A stretch of 16,840 bases of DNA from an uncultured Alphaproteobacteria bacterium (GCA_900551585.1 URWU01000010.1:1-16840), one strand, 5' to 3'. Counted from the first letter of the stretch, positions 1 to 8,312 are shown. Translations and numbers: made by a program. Notes: generated by a model from the sequence alone, not told the origin.

Positions 1-46
1 AGATGTAGCTCCGTCTCGTGAGCTCGGAGATGTGTATAAGAGACAG
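1..46. other. Sequencing adapter (not genomic)
   Basis: Bases 28-46 are the 19-bp Tn5 mosaic end AGATGTGTATAAGAGACAG. Bases 13-27 match the Nextera index-1 adapter arm with one mismatch (GTGAGCTCGG instead of GTGGGCTCGG), and bases 1-12 are the complement of the index found at the other end of the window. This is library sequence left by assembly, not biology. Genomic DNA starts at about 47. Confidence 0.97.
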
Positions 47-90
47 ATATTATAAGCCATAATAGCAAAGAATTTAAAGAGATTTTTAAT

Positions 91-2133
91 ATGGCAAACA
101 ATGATAATCCTCAGGATTTGAGTTCTCCGACCCCGGATAATACGACTGAAGAAAATCAGAACAAATCCGGCAAACAAACTTTTTTGGTAAAAGAGCGTTT
201 TGAAATTAACTTTGACGCTCCGCTCAAAAATCTGGACTGCAACGGCGCATCTGCATACAAAGTCAACGACCGCATAGATCCCAGACGCGATTTATTCGCT
301 CTTGTCTGCGGCAGCGAAACCGCCCCGCGCAGCTCTCTGCTTGCTTATATGAAATCTATCGACCACCCCAATATCATCAAACTGATAGAATACGGAACCA
401 TCACCAATCCGATAAAGAACAATCGCACGGTTGCCCTGATTTATGCCACCCCTCTCGGCGGCAAAGTGATGGATGCTCTTGAAGAGGTCAACTACAAAGC
501 CAACCCTGCCAAATTCAAATCCGTCATTCTCGGACTTATTTCCGCAGCAGAAGCCTTAAAAGGCTATGGTATCACGCACCGCGCCATTCGCCCGTCAAAT
601 ATCTTTTTCAAAAACAAAGAACATTCAGATATTATCATCGGCGACTGCATCGCCGGTTTCCCTGCTTTTCACCAGCCGCCGGCTTATGAAACGATTGAGA
701 GCCTGATGTGTATGCCGGCCGGCCGCGGCAACGGCAGCGAAAAGGACGACATTTATTCTATCGGTGCCACCTGTATTGCCATTTTACAAGGCAAAGACCC
801 GTTTGCCAATGTCAGCGTTCCGGAAATTTTGCGCCTTAAAATGAAAAAAGGGTCTTATGCTGCCTTAACACAAGACGAAAAAGTCCCCAATAACTATATC
901 ACCATTTTAAAAGGCCTGACCGCCGACGAAGCTTCTGCCCGCTGGAATTTTATTCAGACTTATAATTTTCTGGAAGGTAAGACGAACAGTTTTTCAAACC
1001 AAATCATCACGGAAAAACCCAAACGGTCTTTAACCATCAACGGCGAAAAATGTTATACGGCTCAGGAGGTTGCTTATAACCTCTACCTGCACCCTGATGA
1101 CACCTGGGATTTGATAAAATCCGGCAAACTTTTGGAATGGATTAAAAACGGCCTGGAAAATGACAAGGTTTATATTGAAGTTGAAAAACTGATTTCCCAA
1201 ACCAACGAGCAAGACAGCCATGATGTTTTAATTTCAAAAATCTGCATTCTGATTGACCATAATGCACCGATTCACATCAAAGACACGTCCGTTTTCCCCG
1301 ACGGTTCGCCCAAAGCGATTTTTTACTGCCTGAGAAACCAGATAGACATCAACGATTTTTATGATTTATTCAGCACCGATTTAATCCGCATGTGGTATCT
1401 GGAGCAGGAAAATCTGCGCTCTCCGGCCAATGCCTCAGAGTTCAAAATCTACATCAACCGCAAAGACATCGGTTACGGCCTTGACCGTATTATGTATGAC
1501 TTTGACGATGACCTGCCCTGTGTCAGCCCCCTCATCGGCGATGAATATGTCAACACCGCGCCGCGAATTTTGAAAGCTTTGGATCACAACTATCCCAATC
1601 TCAAAGGCCAGGTTTTGCCCTATGATAAAAACATCATCGCCTTTCTGCGCTGCAAACTCGGCAAAAAAATTGACGGCATTCTTCTCGATTTGAACTCTAA
1701 CAAAGAAGACATTCAGATTTCTGCCATCATCCGCCTTTATACCGACATGCAGAATAAATACGGCCCGGCTCAATTGGTTAATCTCGGCAAATGGCTGTCA
1801 GTCGTTTCCAAACCGATTATCAAAAGCTATCACAACTTAAAACTTCAGAAAGCAATTGAACGCGAACTCTTAAAGGTTTCCAAAGAGGGAAAACTGATAG
1901 AAATCTGCAAAGTTTTGGAGAACAGCGAAGCCAAACAAAAAGACCGCGAACAATTCCGCATGGCTGAAAAAGAAGTCCTGATGCTGCTGAATGAAAAAAA
2001 CAAGCTGATAAACGGTGGTTATAAACTGGACGAGGAAGCTCAGGAACTGGCTTTGAAATTCGCCGGCATTCTCGCTGTTTTGACCATGATAACTTCATTT
2101 GTCTTTAACTTAATTTACTGGATTTCCAAATGA
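91..2133 (+). CDS. Tail-anchored protein kinase-like protein, predicted pseudokinase
   Basis: This 680-residue protein has a kinase-like fold at about residues 35-310. The catalytic loop reads HRAIRPSN (163-170), where active kinases have HRDxKxxN, so both the catalytic Asp and the following Lys are changed (Ala165, Arg167). The strand expected to carry the ATP-binding Lys reads FALVCG (69-74) and has no Lys. The DFG position looks like GDC (184-186), keeping the metal-binding Asp. The structural Asp of helix F is present in DDIYSIG (219-225). The middle and C-terminal parts (about 320-650) are soluble and unrecognised. A single hydrophobic helix (about 655-677) ends the protein, so it is probably tail-anchored with the kinase-like domain in the cytoplasm. 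AAAGAG (76-81) lies 9 nt before the ATG. The stop overlaps the next ATG, so the two are translationally coupled. A scaffold or ligand-sensing role is inferred; residual activity cannot be excluded. Confidence 0.8.
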   Translation: MANNDNPQDLSSPTPDNTTEENQNKSGKQTFLVKERFEINFDAPLKNLDCNGASAYKVNDRIDPRRDLFALVCGSETAPRSSLLAYMKSIDHPNIIKLIEYGTITNPIKNNRTVALIYATPLGGKVMDALEEVNYKANPAKFKSVILGLISAAEALKGYGITHRAIRPSNIFFKNKEHSDIIIGDCIAGFPAFHQPPAYETIESLMCMPAGRGNGSEKDDIYSIGATCIAILQGKDPFANVSVPEILRLKMKKGSYAALTQDEKVPNNYITILKGLTADEASARWNFIQTYNFLEGKTNSFSNQIITEKPKRSLTINGEKCYTAQEVAYNLYLHPDDTWDLIKSGKLLEWIKNGLENDKVYIEVEKLISQTNEQDSHDVLISKICILIDHNAPIHIKDTSVFPDGSPKAIFYCLRNQIDINDFYDLFSTDLIRMWYLEQENLRSPANASEFKIYINRKDIGYGLDRIMYDFDDDLPCVSPLIGDEYVNTAPRILKALDHNYPNLKGQVLPYDKNIIAFLRCKLGKKIDGILLDLNSNKEDIQISAIIRLYTDMQNKYGPAQLVNLGKWLSVVSKPIIKSYHNLKLQKAIERELLKVSKEGKLIEICKVLENSEAKQKDREQFRMAEKEVLMLLNEKNKLINGGYKLDEEAQELALKFAGILAVLTMITSFVFNLIYWISK

Positions 2134-2627
2134 ACAAGATAAAGAAGAAAAAAGCCCAAAACGGCCTCAAAAACTCGTTTCACACCTTGTCAACATCTCG
2201 TAAATGGCTGTTGTTCGGCTTTTTGGCAATGATTGTTGTTTCAACCCTGCCGGCAATTATCATTCTCTTAATCGGCTTGCTGCCGACAATCACCATTTTG
2301 ATTACCGATCCCAAAAATTCGGGAAAACTGATTGTCATCGGCTGCTTTAATCTGGCCGGATTATTCGTTTATCTGATTAACGTCATCAACCATTTCAGTC
2401 TGGACGGCGCTTTTTCTATTTTAAGCGATGTTTTCAATCTGATTATCATGCTCGGATCAGCCGCTTTGGGCTTTATCGTTTATTACGAAGTTCCCAATTT
2501 GTTTATCTTTCTTTCAAAAATTTCTGCCCAAAAACGCCTGGCCAATATTGATAAACAACTGCAGAAAATCAGTGAAGACTGGGGAGCGGAAATCATTGAC
2601 AACCAAATCAATAAACAAGCCAAATAA
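2130..2627 (+). CDS. Small multi-pass inner-membrane protein coupled to the pseudokinase
   Basis: This 165-residue protein has a basic N-terminus (KIKKKK), then hydrophobic segments at about 27-62 (long enough for one or two passes), 70-90 and 100-132, and a short basic cytoplasmic tail. I do not recognise the family. Its ATG overlaps the stop of the pseudokinase gene in an ATGA arrangement, and a terminator follows 20 bases after its stop, so the two genes form a bicistronic unit. A membrane partner of the tail-anchored pseudokinase is the simplest inference from the coupling; no catalytic motif is visible. Confidence 0.72.
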   Translation: MNKIKKKKAQNGLKNSFHTLSTSRKWLLFGFLAMIVVSTLPAIIILLIGLLPTITILITDPKNSGKLIVIGCFNLAGLFVYLINVINHFSLDGAFSILSDVFNLIIMLGSAALGFIVYYEVPNLFIFLSKISAQKRLANIDKQLQKISEDWGAEIIDNQINKQAK

Positions 2628-2646
2628 AATTACTTTAGAACCAAAC

Positions 2647-2687
2647 AAAACCTCAACAACATTCTGTTGCTGAGGTTTTTGTTTTTT
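2647..2687 (+). terminator. Rho-independent terminator of the pseudokinase operon
   Basis: Arm AACCTCAACAAC pairs with GTTGCTGAGGTT across the loop ATTCT, with one A/C mismatch in the middle. It is followed by a T-rich run (TTTTTGTTTTTT) on the plus strand. Confidence 0.85.
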
Positions 2688-2758
2688 GAGTGTGTGTTTA
2701 ATGTTTGAGAGAGAATAATAATATGAAAACAGATAAAAATCAGTATAACCAGAACGGT

Positions 2759-2790
2759 AAACAAGGAGCTCTGCTAAGCTGCAGAGCCCC
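2759..2790 (-). terminator. Rho-independent terminator of rpoH
   Basis: Read on the minus strand, GGGGCTCTGC pairs with GCAGAGCTCC over the loop AGCTTA (10 bp, one G-U) and is followed by TTGTTT. It starts six bases after the rpoH stop codon. Confidence 0.8.
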
Positions 2791-2796
2791 TGTCAT

Positions 2797-3672
2797 TTAC
2801 TGAAGAGCCGCTACGGATTTACGCAATTTCTTAATCGAATTCAGCTCAATCTGACGAACCCGCTCTTTTGAAATATGATAGGCCTTGCTCAGGTCATCAA
2901 GCGTAACGGATTTTTCGACCAAACGGCGTTTGAAAAGAATGTCTTTTTCGCGTTTGTTGAGGCAGCCGAGAGACTGATTGAACAATTTTTTACGGTAGGA
3001 AAGCGTTTCGACATGGCCGAGAACTTCTTCCTGATTAGGTTTGCTGTCGGCAATAAAATCCTGCCATTCGGCACCGCTTTCGGCAGAAGAATCTATCACC
3101 GCATTTAATGAACCGTCATGAGATTTCAGGCGCATATTCATATCGGTCACGTCTTGGACGCTGACATCAAGAGAGTCGGCAATGTTTCCCAAAACAGCTA
3201 GAGATAATTCACGGTCATCGGTCAGGTTTAATTTATTTTTGATTTTGCGCAGATTGAAGAACAGTTTCTTCTGAGCGGCAGTCGTTCCGATTTTGACCAA
3301 AGACCAAGAATTTAAGATATATTTTTGAATAGAAGCTTTAATCCACCACAAGGCATAAGTCGAAAAACGAAAACCTTTGGCAGGCTCAAACTTGTCAACC
3401 GCATAAAGCAGGCCGATATTTCCTTCGGCAATCATTTCAGACAAAGGCAAACCGTAACCTTTGTATTTTGAAACCACTTTGACAACCAGACGCAAATGCG
3501 AGGTAACCAGTTTATATGAGATTTTAGGATCCTTATTCTCTTTGTATTTAGAAGCCATTTCGAATTCTTCTTCCTGAGAAAGGATGGGAAACTTGCGAAT
3601 ACTTTGAAGATACCGGGCCAAATTAATTTCCGGTGAAAAGTCAAAACCACTTAATGCAAATGTCTTATCCAT
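2797..3672 (-). CDS. rpoH: RNA polymerase sigma-32 factor (heat-shock sigma)
   Basis: This 291-residue sigma-70-family factor directs RNA polymerase to heat-shock promoters. Region 2 holds the core-binding and -10 recognition block (FRFSTYALWWIKASIQ, 101-116). The family signature QKKLFFNLR (134-142, the 'RpoH box' involved in regulated turnover) is intact. A region-4 helix-turn-helix for the -35 element is at about 241-288 (REKDILFKRR and SKERVRQIEL). The length is normal for RpoH. I chose the ATG at 3672 because AAAAGGAG lies 7 nt upstream; the frame is open further back to a TTG at 3726, which has no ribosome-binding site and would add 18 non-conserved residues. It lies downstream of rluD on the same strand but has its own promoter and terminator, so it can be expressed alone. 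Confidence 0.95.
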   Translation of the reverse strand: MDKTFALSGFDFSPEINLARYLQSIRKFPILSQEEEFEMASKYKENKDPKISYKLVTSHLRLVVKVVSKYKGYGLPLSEMIAEGNIGLLYAVDKFEPAKGFRFSTYALWWIKASIQKYILNSWSLVKIGTTAAQKKLFFNLRKIKNKLNLTDDRELSLAVLGNIADSLDVSVQDVTDMNMRLKSHDGSLNAVIDSSAESGAEWQDFIADSKPNQEEVLGHVETLSYRKKLFNQSLGCLNKREKDILFKRRLVEKSVTLDDLSKAYHISKERVRQIELNSIKKLRKSVAALQ

Positions 3673-3728
3673 AAATTTACTCCTTTTGATTACAGCTTCG
3701 AGATTGTAAGCTTGATAGGCTGTCAATA

Positions 3729-3756
3729 ACTATAATTTATGTTGTGGATAACACAA
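3729..3756 (-). promoter_or_regulatory. rpoH promoter with an embedded DnaA box
   Basis: On the minus strand TTGTGT (3756-3751), a 16-bp spacer and TATAGT (3734-3729) form a sigma-70-like promoter, giving a leader of about 50 nt before the rpoH ATG. The spacer contains TTATCCACA (3743-3751), a perfect match to the consensus DnaA box. The box is also part of the small inverted repeat TTGTG-GATAA-CACAA. Confidence 0.6.
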
Positions 3757-3821
3757 TGCTATGATTTTAGGAGCCTGATAACGAAAAATATGTTCAGTGA
3801 ACGCCATATTTTAGGAATCAG

Positions 3822-4799
3822 TTATAGACTTTTTAGGCAACTGAGTAGATTTTGAAAATCTTCCGGAAACTCGGAAGTAAAATTAGCAAACTTGTTGCTG
3901 CGCGGGTGTTTGAAACCCAAAGTTGTGGCATGAAGAGCTTGTCTCGGGAAGTTATTTACATATTTCTTTATGTCTTCATCAATACCCTTAATCAGCGTCT
4001 TTTTGGATTTAACATAAAGTTGGTCACCAATCAGGTTGCAGCCGATAGAAGACATATGAACCCTGATTTGATGAGTCCGACCCGTTTCGAGGTTGCATTG
4101 CACCAAAGCGGCGCAATTCTTAAAGTTTTCAATGGTTTTATAGTTGGTAGCCGCCGTTTTGCCGCCGTTTTGGACAATTGCCATTTTCTTACGGTCATAA
4201 GGGCTGCGTCCGATATTGGCCTCGATTCGGCCGTTCAGCGGATTCGGCAAACCATAAACCAAAGCAAAATAAGTTCTCTCAATAGAATGTTCAAAAAACT
4301 GTTCGCTCAAATTGCGGTGCGCCATGTCATTTTTGGCCACAACCAACAATCCGCTGGTATCTTTATCGATTCGGTGAACAATTCCCGGACGCTTAACCCC
4401 GCCTACGCCGGACAGCCTGTCTCGGCAGTGGTATAATAAGGCATTGACCAGCGTCCCGTTCGGAGACCCCGGTGCCGGGTGAACCGTCATGCCGGCCGGT
4501 TTGTTAACAACAATCAAATCTTCGTCTTCATAAACAATTTCCAGAGGGATATTTTCCGGTTCAGGCTCGGCATCAACGGCTTCAGGAACAAAAACCTGAT
4601 AGCTGTCATCGAGTCGCACCTTAAATGAATTATCGGCAATAATATCATCATCGCAGCTGACATTCCCCGATTTTATCAGCCGCTGAATCTGCGAACGCGA
4701 CATTTCGGGAAAACTGAGAGCCAGAAACTTATCGATTCTGAGCCCCTTATAATCTTTGTTAACTATTTGCGATGTATAAATATTAGTATCTGTTATCAT
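3822..4799 (-). CDS. rluD: 23S rRNA pseudouridine synthase, RluA/RluD family
   Basis: This 325-residue enzyme isomerises specific uridines of 23S rRNA to pseudouridine. An N-terminal S4 RNA-binding domain (about 20-75; RIDKFLA and SRSQIQRLIKSG) is followed by the RluA catalytic domain. That domain carries the signature HRIDKDTSG (142-150), whose Asp145 is the expected nucleophile, and a later GRTHQIRVHM stretch. The length is usual for RluD rather than the shorter RluA or RluC. The ATG at 4799 lacks a clear Shine-Dalgarno sequence, but no alternative Met exists before the S4 domain. It precedes rpoH on the same strand, an order I associate with Alphaproteobacteria. The exact target uridines (RluD-type in helix 69) are inferred from family. 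Confidence 0.92.
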   Translation of the reverse strand: MITDTNIYTSQIVNKDYKGLRIDKFLALSFPEMSRSQIQRLIKSGNVSCDDDIIADNSFKVRLDDSYQVFVPEAVDAEPEPENIPLEIVYEDEDLIVVNKPAGMTVHPAPGSPNGTLVNALLYHCRDRLSGVGGVKRPGIVHRIDKDTSGLLVVAKNDMAHRNLSEQFFEHSIERTYFALVYGLPNPLNGRIEANIGRSPYDRKKMAIVQNGGKTAATNYKTIENFKNCAALVQCNLETGRTHQIRVHMSSIGCNLIGDQLYVKSKKTLIKGIDEDIKKYVNNFPRQALHATTLGFKHPRSNKFANFTSEFPEDFQNLLSCLKSL

Positions 4800-4896
4800 T
4801 TTTTAGTTTGTAAACGGAAGTTTTTGCAATAAAATCAACATACAGGTAATTTACAATTTTGCAACCCCGGATTCACTATTTGCTGGCGAGAGAAAT
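4800..4896. promoter_or_regulatory. Divergent intergenic region between rluD and the export-cluster operon
   Basis: These 97 AT-rich bases must hold promoters for both directions. Candidates are weak. Plus strand: TTGCAA (4824-4829), 17 bp, TAATTT (4847-4852). Minus strand: TTGCAA and TTGTAA hexamers with poor -10 partners. TTGCAA occurs once on the rluD side, and TTTTGCAA recurs near 4857-4863. No hairpin terminator is seen. Confidence 0.35.
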
Positions 4897-5181
4897 ATGA
4901 ATAAATTAAAACTGATTAAAGCGGCTGTCTTCATCTTAACTTTTCTGCTGGTCTTCGGCACGCTCAGTTTTTTAGGGCTTCTTTATCAAAAAACGCATAA
5001 AAACACGCAGCCTCTTCCGGCCGAACTCAGCCTCAAACAGCCTGCCGGCAGCTATATCAAACAGTTTTCTCAAGAAAACGGAAAGCTTTATCTGCTGGTT
5101 ATCGGCGGCGGTGAAGAAGACCGGATTGTCATCTTCGACAGCAACGACGGCAAAACCTTAACCACAATTAACTTGGATTAG
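4897..5181 (+). CDS. Small single-pass membrane protein (DUF6476-like)
   Basis: This 94-residue protein has a basic N-terminus, one transmembrane helix (about 8-29) and a short periplasmic domain with a beta-rich pattern (YLLVIGGGEEDRIVIFDSNDG). Size, topology and position divergent to rluD resemble the small conserved alphaproteobacterial protein DUF6476, whose function is unknown to me; this assignment is from memory of gene order and not tested. GAGAG lies just before the ATG. Its stop is 9 bp before the next gene, so it appears to be the first gene of the long operon, although the association may only be positional. Confidence 0.72.
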   Translation: MNKLKLIKAAVFILTFLLVFGTLSFLGLLYQKTHKNTQPLPAELSLKQPAGSYIKQFSQENGKLYLLVIGGGEEDRIVIFDSNDGKTLTTINLD

Positions 5182-5190
5182 AGAAAAATT

Positions 5191-6135
5191 ATGGCAAATT
5201 CAGATGTTCATGACGAAGTAAAAAGTTTTTTGGGCGACATTGACGAAGACATCAATGTCACAACAAACACAGAGTCTGCCGAAGACGATGAGTTTGAAAA
5301 GCTTTTGCAGGAATTCATTTCCAATGAATTAACCGACGACGACAGAGAAACCATTGCCAATGATGAAAAAGAAGCGGAAGAACGCAAGCCGCGTCCCTCT
5401 TCCGCAGACACCGCCGCGGAACAAAGCGAAGAAGATCCCGATGCGGAAAAACTCTACGATGAAGAAAAAGCGCTTTATAATGCCCATCGCAATTTTGTAA
5501 ATTCCATTATCGAAATGGCACAGCAGAACAATCTTGCAGTTCCTGATTTTTCAATCAATGCCAATATGCTTTATCCGCGCTATAAACCGACTTTAGGCGA
5601 AAAATTTGCCCTCGACACGCTCAAAGGCTGGGATATCATGATTCAGGCCCACCCGACCCGCATTATGAACATCAAACCTAATGCCAAAGATGAAGAGCTG
5701 TTGGAATTTGCCGAAAAAACCACTGACGATACGCTGCAAATGGCTGTCATTTCTTATGTCGAAATTCTCATTGAAATCGAGAGCTGCGAAATTGCCTATG
5801 AAAAACGCCGCCTCAAAGCCAAACGCCGTAAGATTGAGCGAGAGGTGGTCGAGGAACATCAGCGCCGCCTTGACAAAATGAAAAAATATATCGCGGCAAT
5901 TGAAGAAAAAGAATTCCCGATTAATGCCGAACGTCTGGTGACCAACTATTTCAAAACATCCCGCAAAGATGCGGACGGCGCCTATAAAATGCTGACCAAC
6001 AACCCGGCAACCTTTGCCCCGATTGAAGTCAGCAAAATCAAAGCCCGCTTTTTCGGCATGATAAAAGCCAAACCAGAAGACGGCATTCGCATCAACAAAG
6101 AACTCGGGGCTTTTTTGAAAAAACTCAAGGCCTAA
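5191..6135 (+). CDS. Acidic / coiled-coil cytoplasmic protein of the coupling-protein cluster
   Basis: This 314-residue soluble protein has no signal peptide or membrane segment. Residues 1-92 are strongly acidic and probably disordered. Residues 93-190 look folded and helical, with a short aromatic/Pro stretch (MLYPRYKPTLG). Residues 195-240 form a highly charged helix rich in Lys, Arg and Glu (EKRRLKAKRRKIEREVVEEH), likely a coiled coil. The last 70 residues are basic. I do not recognise the family. It starts 9 bp after the small membrane protein with GAGAAA upstream. An adaptor or chaperone role for the coupling ATPase encoded downstream is an inference from context only. Confidence 0.7.
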   Translation: MANSDVHDEVKSFLGDIDEDINVTTNTESAEDDEFEKLLQEFISNELTDDDRETIANDEKEAEERKPRPSSADTAAEQSEEDPDAEKLYDEEKALYNAHRNFVNSIIEMAQQNNLAVPDFSINANMLYPRYKPTLGEKFALDTLKGWDIMIQAHPTRIMNIKPNAKDEELLEFAEKTTDDTLQMAVISYVEILIEIESCEIAYEKRRLKAKRRKIEREVVEEHQRRLDKMKKYIAAIEEKEFPINAERLVTNYFKTSRKDADGAYKMLTNNPATFAPIEVSKIKARFFGMIKAKPEDGIRINKELGAFLKKLKA

Positions 6136-6150
6136 ATTTAGAGAAAAATA

Positions 6151-6179
6151 TAGACAAAATCTAATTTTAGTGTTAAACT
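6151..6179 (+). promoter_or_regulatory. Possible internal promoter before the 697-residue protein gene
   Basis: TAGACA (6151-6156), a 17-bp spacer and TAAACT (6174-6179) lie in the 77-bp gap after the preceding gene. They give a leader of about 27 nt carrying AAGGA (6201-6205), 7 nt before the ATG. Confidence 0.4.
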
Positions 6180-6212
6180 TGTAAAAAATAGAACTGGAAT
6201 AAGGATAAGACC

Positions 6213-8306
6213 ATGTCAATAGCTGAAGATATTGCAAATTTAACTGCAACATTCACCGAGCAAAGAACTCAGGAAGTCATTGCCAACATGACTTTGGACG
6301 AAGTTGCACAAGTCTGGTCCGATGTCCGCGCCAGTCACGACGCCGCTGCAGCCACACCGGAACAAAAAGCCGGACAAGACAAAGACTTTGCCGAACGCAA
6401 AGAGAGCCTGCAGAAAATTATCACGCCGGAATCTCTGCAAAACAAAATGAATGAATATCTGGAAGGTCTGGCCAACGGCACTTATTCTCCGGCAGATTTC
6501 AGCAAAATCAGCGAATTTTGCGCTGATTTTAACGATGATTTCAAAAATGACGCCATCAAAAACTCATTGGACGAATTAAAAAAACGCATGGCAGACAAAA
6601 GGTTGGACGTCGAAAAAGAAGTAACGATTATCCCTGATGAAACCTTGTCTAAAAATCTGAATATCGAAGGTTTGGACAGCATTGTCATTGAGGGCAACCC
6701 CGAACGCATTGCTTTTTCAACCGACAAAAACAGCGTCAAAGGCAAAACCGTCACTTTCAAAGATTCAGAAGGCGAGGATTTGGCCGGCGTTGAGTTTATT
6801 GACGGCAGCAATGCCTCCATGCTGCTGCGGGATGAAAACGGCATGGCTGTCGAATACAGCATTTCCGGTTCAAAATTATCAAAAATCGAAAACGGCCAGG
6901 AAATAGAATTAGATCCGGCCAACCTGAGCAACGATCAAGACCGGCAAGCATTAAAATACGCTTCTTCGGCACAAAAAATCTGGAAATCTTATGCCAAAGG
7001 CGAGTTAGACAATTCCATCGAAAAAGAAGTCAAAGTCGGCGAAGGAAAAACAGCCACCAAAATCAACGAAAACCGCACCAAGACCACCATTGACCAGAAA
7101 AAAGAAGCCACCAAAATTGATGACGGCAATGAAGAAACGGAAAAGACCGCAACCAAATTTAATGAAGAACAAAGCGGCGACAAAAATGAAGCCGATTTAA
7201 ACGGCGATACCAATAATGACAAGCCGACAGCCGAAGATGAGCTCTATTGGAAAGAGCAGGACATCATCGAAGCAATGTTCAAAGACATATTCCTAGCAGC
7301 CGCCAACTCAGCCACCAACTGGGTTGTCCACCAGATTGAATATAGTGCCGCCGGTATTTGGAACGAATTTGAAAAATCTTATATTGAGCGCAAAGCCGAG
7401 CGCAAAAAAGAAATTGAAGATGCCAAGAAAAAAGACGCGACACAGGAATTCTACGGCAAAATCCAAGATGTCAGCGACAAGCATATGTCTGACTTATGCT
7501 CAAGCTATCGCGGCACCGATAACGGCCAAACCTCCAATCAGCAGATGGTTGCCGCCATCAGAGAAGGAAAAATCGATGAAACTCTGGCTAACAGCCCGCT
7601 GTTCAACAGCTTGAGAGATTTCAAGATTAATCCGAAAGATTTGCTGATGCAGGGCAATCCCGAAACCACGGTTCCCTTTGTCGCCGGCATGGCAACAATG
7701 GCAGCCAAATTTGCCGATGACTATGCCAAGGCCAGCATCTTAAATGCCCGCATGAACGACAAAGACGCTTTCAAAGGCCGCGATCCTTCCGAGCTTTATG
7801 AAGCCAAACGCAAAGAAGCCATGCTTGTTTTGCAGCATCAGATGATTAAAGAAAAAGAGAAAGATCCGAACGGCAATCCTTCTGAAACCATGTTCAAGAG
7901 CATAAAGCAATGTAATGAAGATATGGCCAAAGCCTTAAAAATCGCCGTCAAAGATTATGACAACGGCCAATATATCGACAAAGGCAGAAACCCGCATAAA
8001 AACGAAATTCTCGAACATTATGAGAGTTTGGCCCATCCGGCACAAACCTTGCAGGAAGAAATGGCTCGCCAGCAGCAGGCAGAAAACAACATTAATAACC
8101 AGCGTGAGGAGGTCGCCAACGAAGAAGCAGCCAACACTTCCCGCACGGAAGATGTTGCCGCCCGTCGCCGGCGTTTGGAAGCTTATAGAGAACAGGCCGG
8201 CTTAAACCCCGGTATGGGCGTCCAACCGCGCAACAATCCTGAAGTCATCCGCAATATGGATCCGTCCATGCTGCGTTATATCCATGGGCAAAATAACACA
8301 AAATAA
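6213..8306 (+). CDS. Large hydrophilic protein of the coupling-protein cluster, possible secreted substrate
   Basis: This 697-residue protein has no signal peptide and no convincing membrane helix. Residues 1-135 are helical and charged. Residues 136-235 look beta-rich (alternating hydrophobic pattern around FSTDKNSVKGKTVTF). Residues 270-340 are low-complexity, with short recurring units: ATKIN (281-285), ATKID (299-303) and ATKFN (313-317). Residues 345-610 are helical. The C-terminus is glutamine- and arginine-rich, with RRRR at about 661-664 and a basic last 40 residues. I do not recognise the family. AAGGA is 7 nt before the ATG, and the next gene begins 6 bp after the stop. Size, solubility, an Arg-rich C-terminal region and linkage to a VirD4-type ATPase fit a type IV substrate; a cytoplasmic structural role is equally possible. 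Confidence 0.7.
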   Translation: MSIAEDIANLTATFTEQRTQEVIANMTLDEVAQVWSDVRASHDAAAATPEQKAGQDKDFAERKESLQKIITPESLQNKMNEYLEGLANGTYSPADFSKISEFCADFNDDFKNDAIKNSLDELKKRMADKRLDVEKEVTIIPDETLSKNLNIEGLDSIVIEGNPERIAFSTDKNSVKGKTVTFKDSEGEDLAGVEFIDGSNASMLLRDENGMAVEYSISGSKLSKIENGQEIELDPANLSNDQDRQALKYASSAQKIWKSYAKGELDNSIEKEVKVGEGKTATKINENRTKTTIDQKKEATKIDDGNEETEKTATKFNEEQSGDKNEADLNGDTNNDKPTAEDELYWKEQDIIEAMFKDIFLAAANSATNWVVHQIEYSAAGIWNEFEKSYIERKAERKKEIEDAKKKDATQEFYGKIQDVSDKHMSDLCSSYRGTDNGQTSNQQMVAAIREGKIDETLANSPLFNSLRDFKINPKDLLMQGNPETTVPFVAGMATMAAKFADDYAKASILNARMNDKDAFKGRDPSELYEAKRKEAMLVLQHQMIKEKEKDPNGNPSETMFKSIKQCNEDMAKALKIAVKDYDNGQYIDKGRNPHKNEILEHYESLAHPAQTLQEEMARQQQAENNINNQREEVANEEAANTSRTEDVAARRRRLEAYREQAGLNPGMGVQPRNNPEVIRNMDPSMLRYIHGQNNTK

Positions 8307-8312
8307 GACAAG

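Noticed and set aside
2723..2803. 26-codon ORF between the two terminators at the pseudokinase/rpoH junction
   Set aside because: It runs through the rpoH terminator stem and over the rpoH stop, has a poorly placed ribosome-binding site and no recognisable features. Most likely chance.
3695..3725. TTGACA ... TACAAT as a second rpoH promoter on the minus strand
   Set aside because: The hexamers are only 12 bp apart, too short for a sigma-70 promoter.
3673..3726. N-terminal extension of rpoH to the TTG at 3726
   Set aside because: It has no ribosome-binding site and overlaps the region just after the predicted transcription start. The ATG at 3672 has AAAAGGAG at proper spacing.
3852..4436. 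194-codon ORF antisense to rluD
   Set aside because: Shadow frame of a well-conserved gene, with no family resemblance and no ribosome-binding site. The same applies to the long antisense frames at 5593-6252, 9158-9718, 13109-13726 and 15918-16475.
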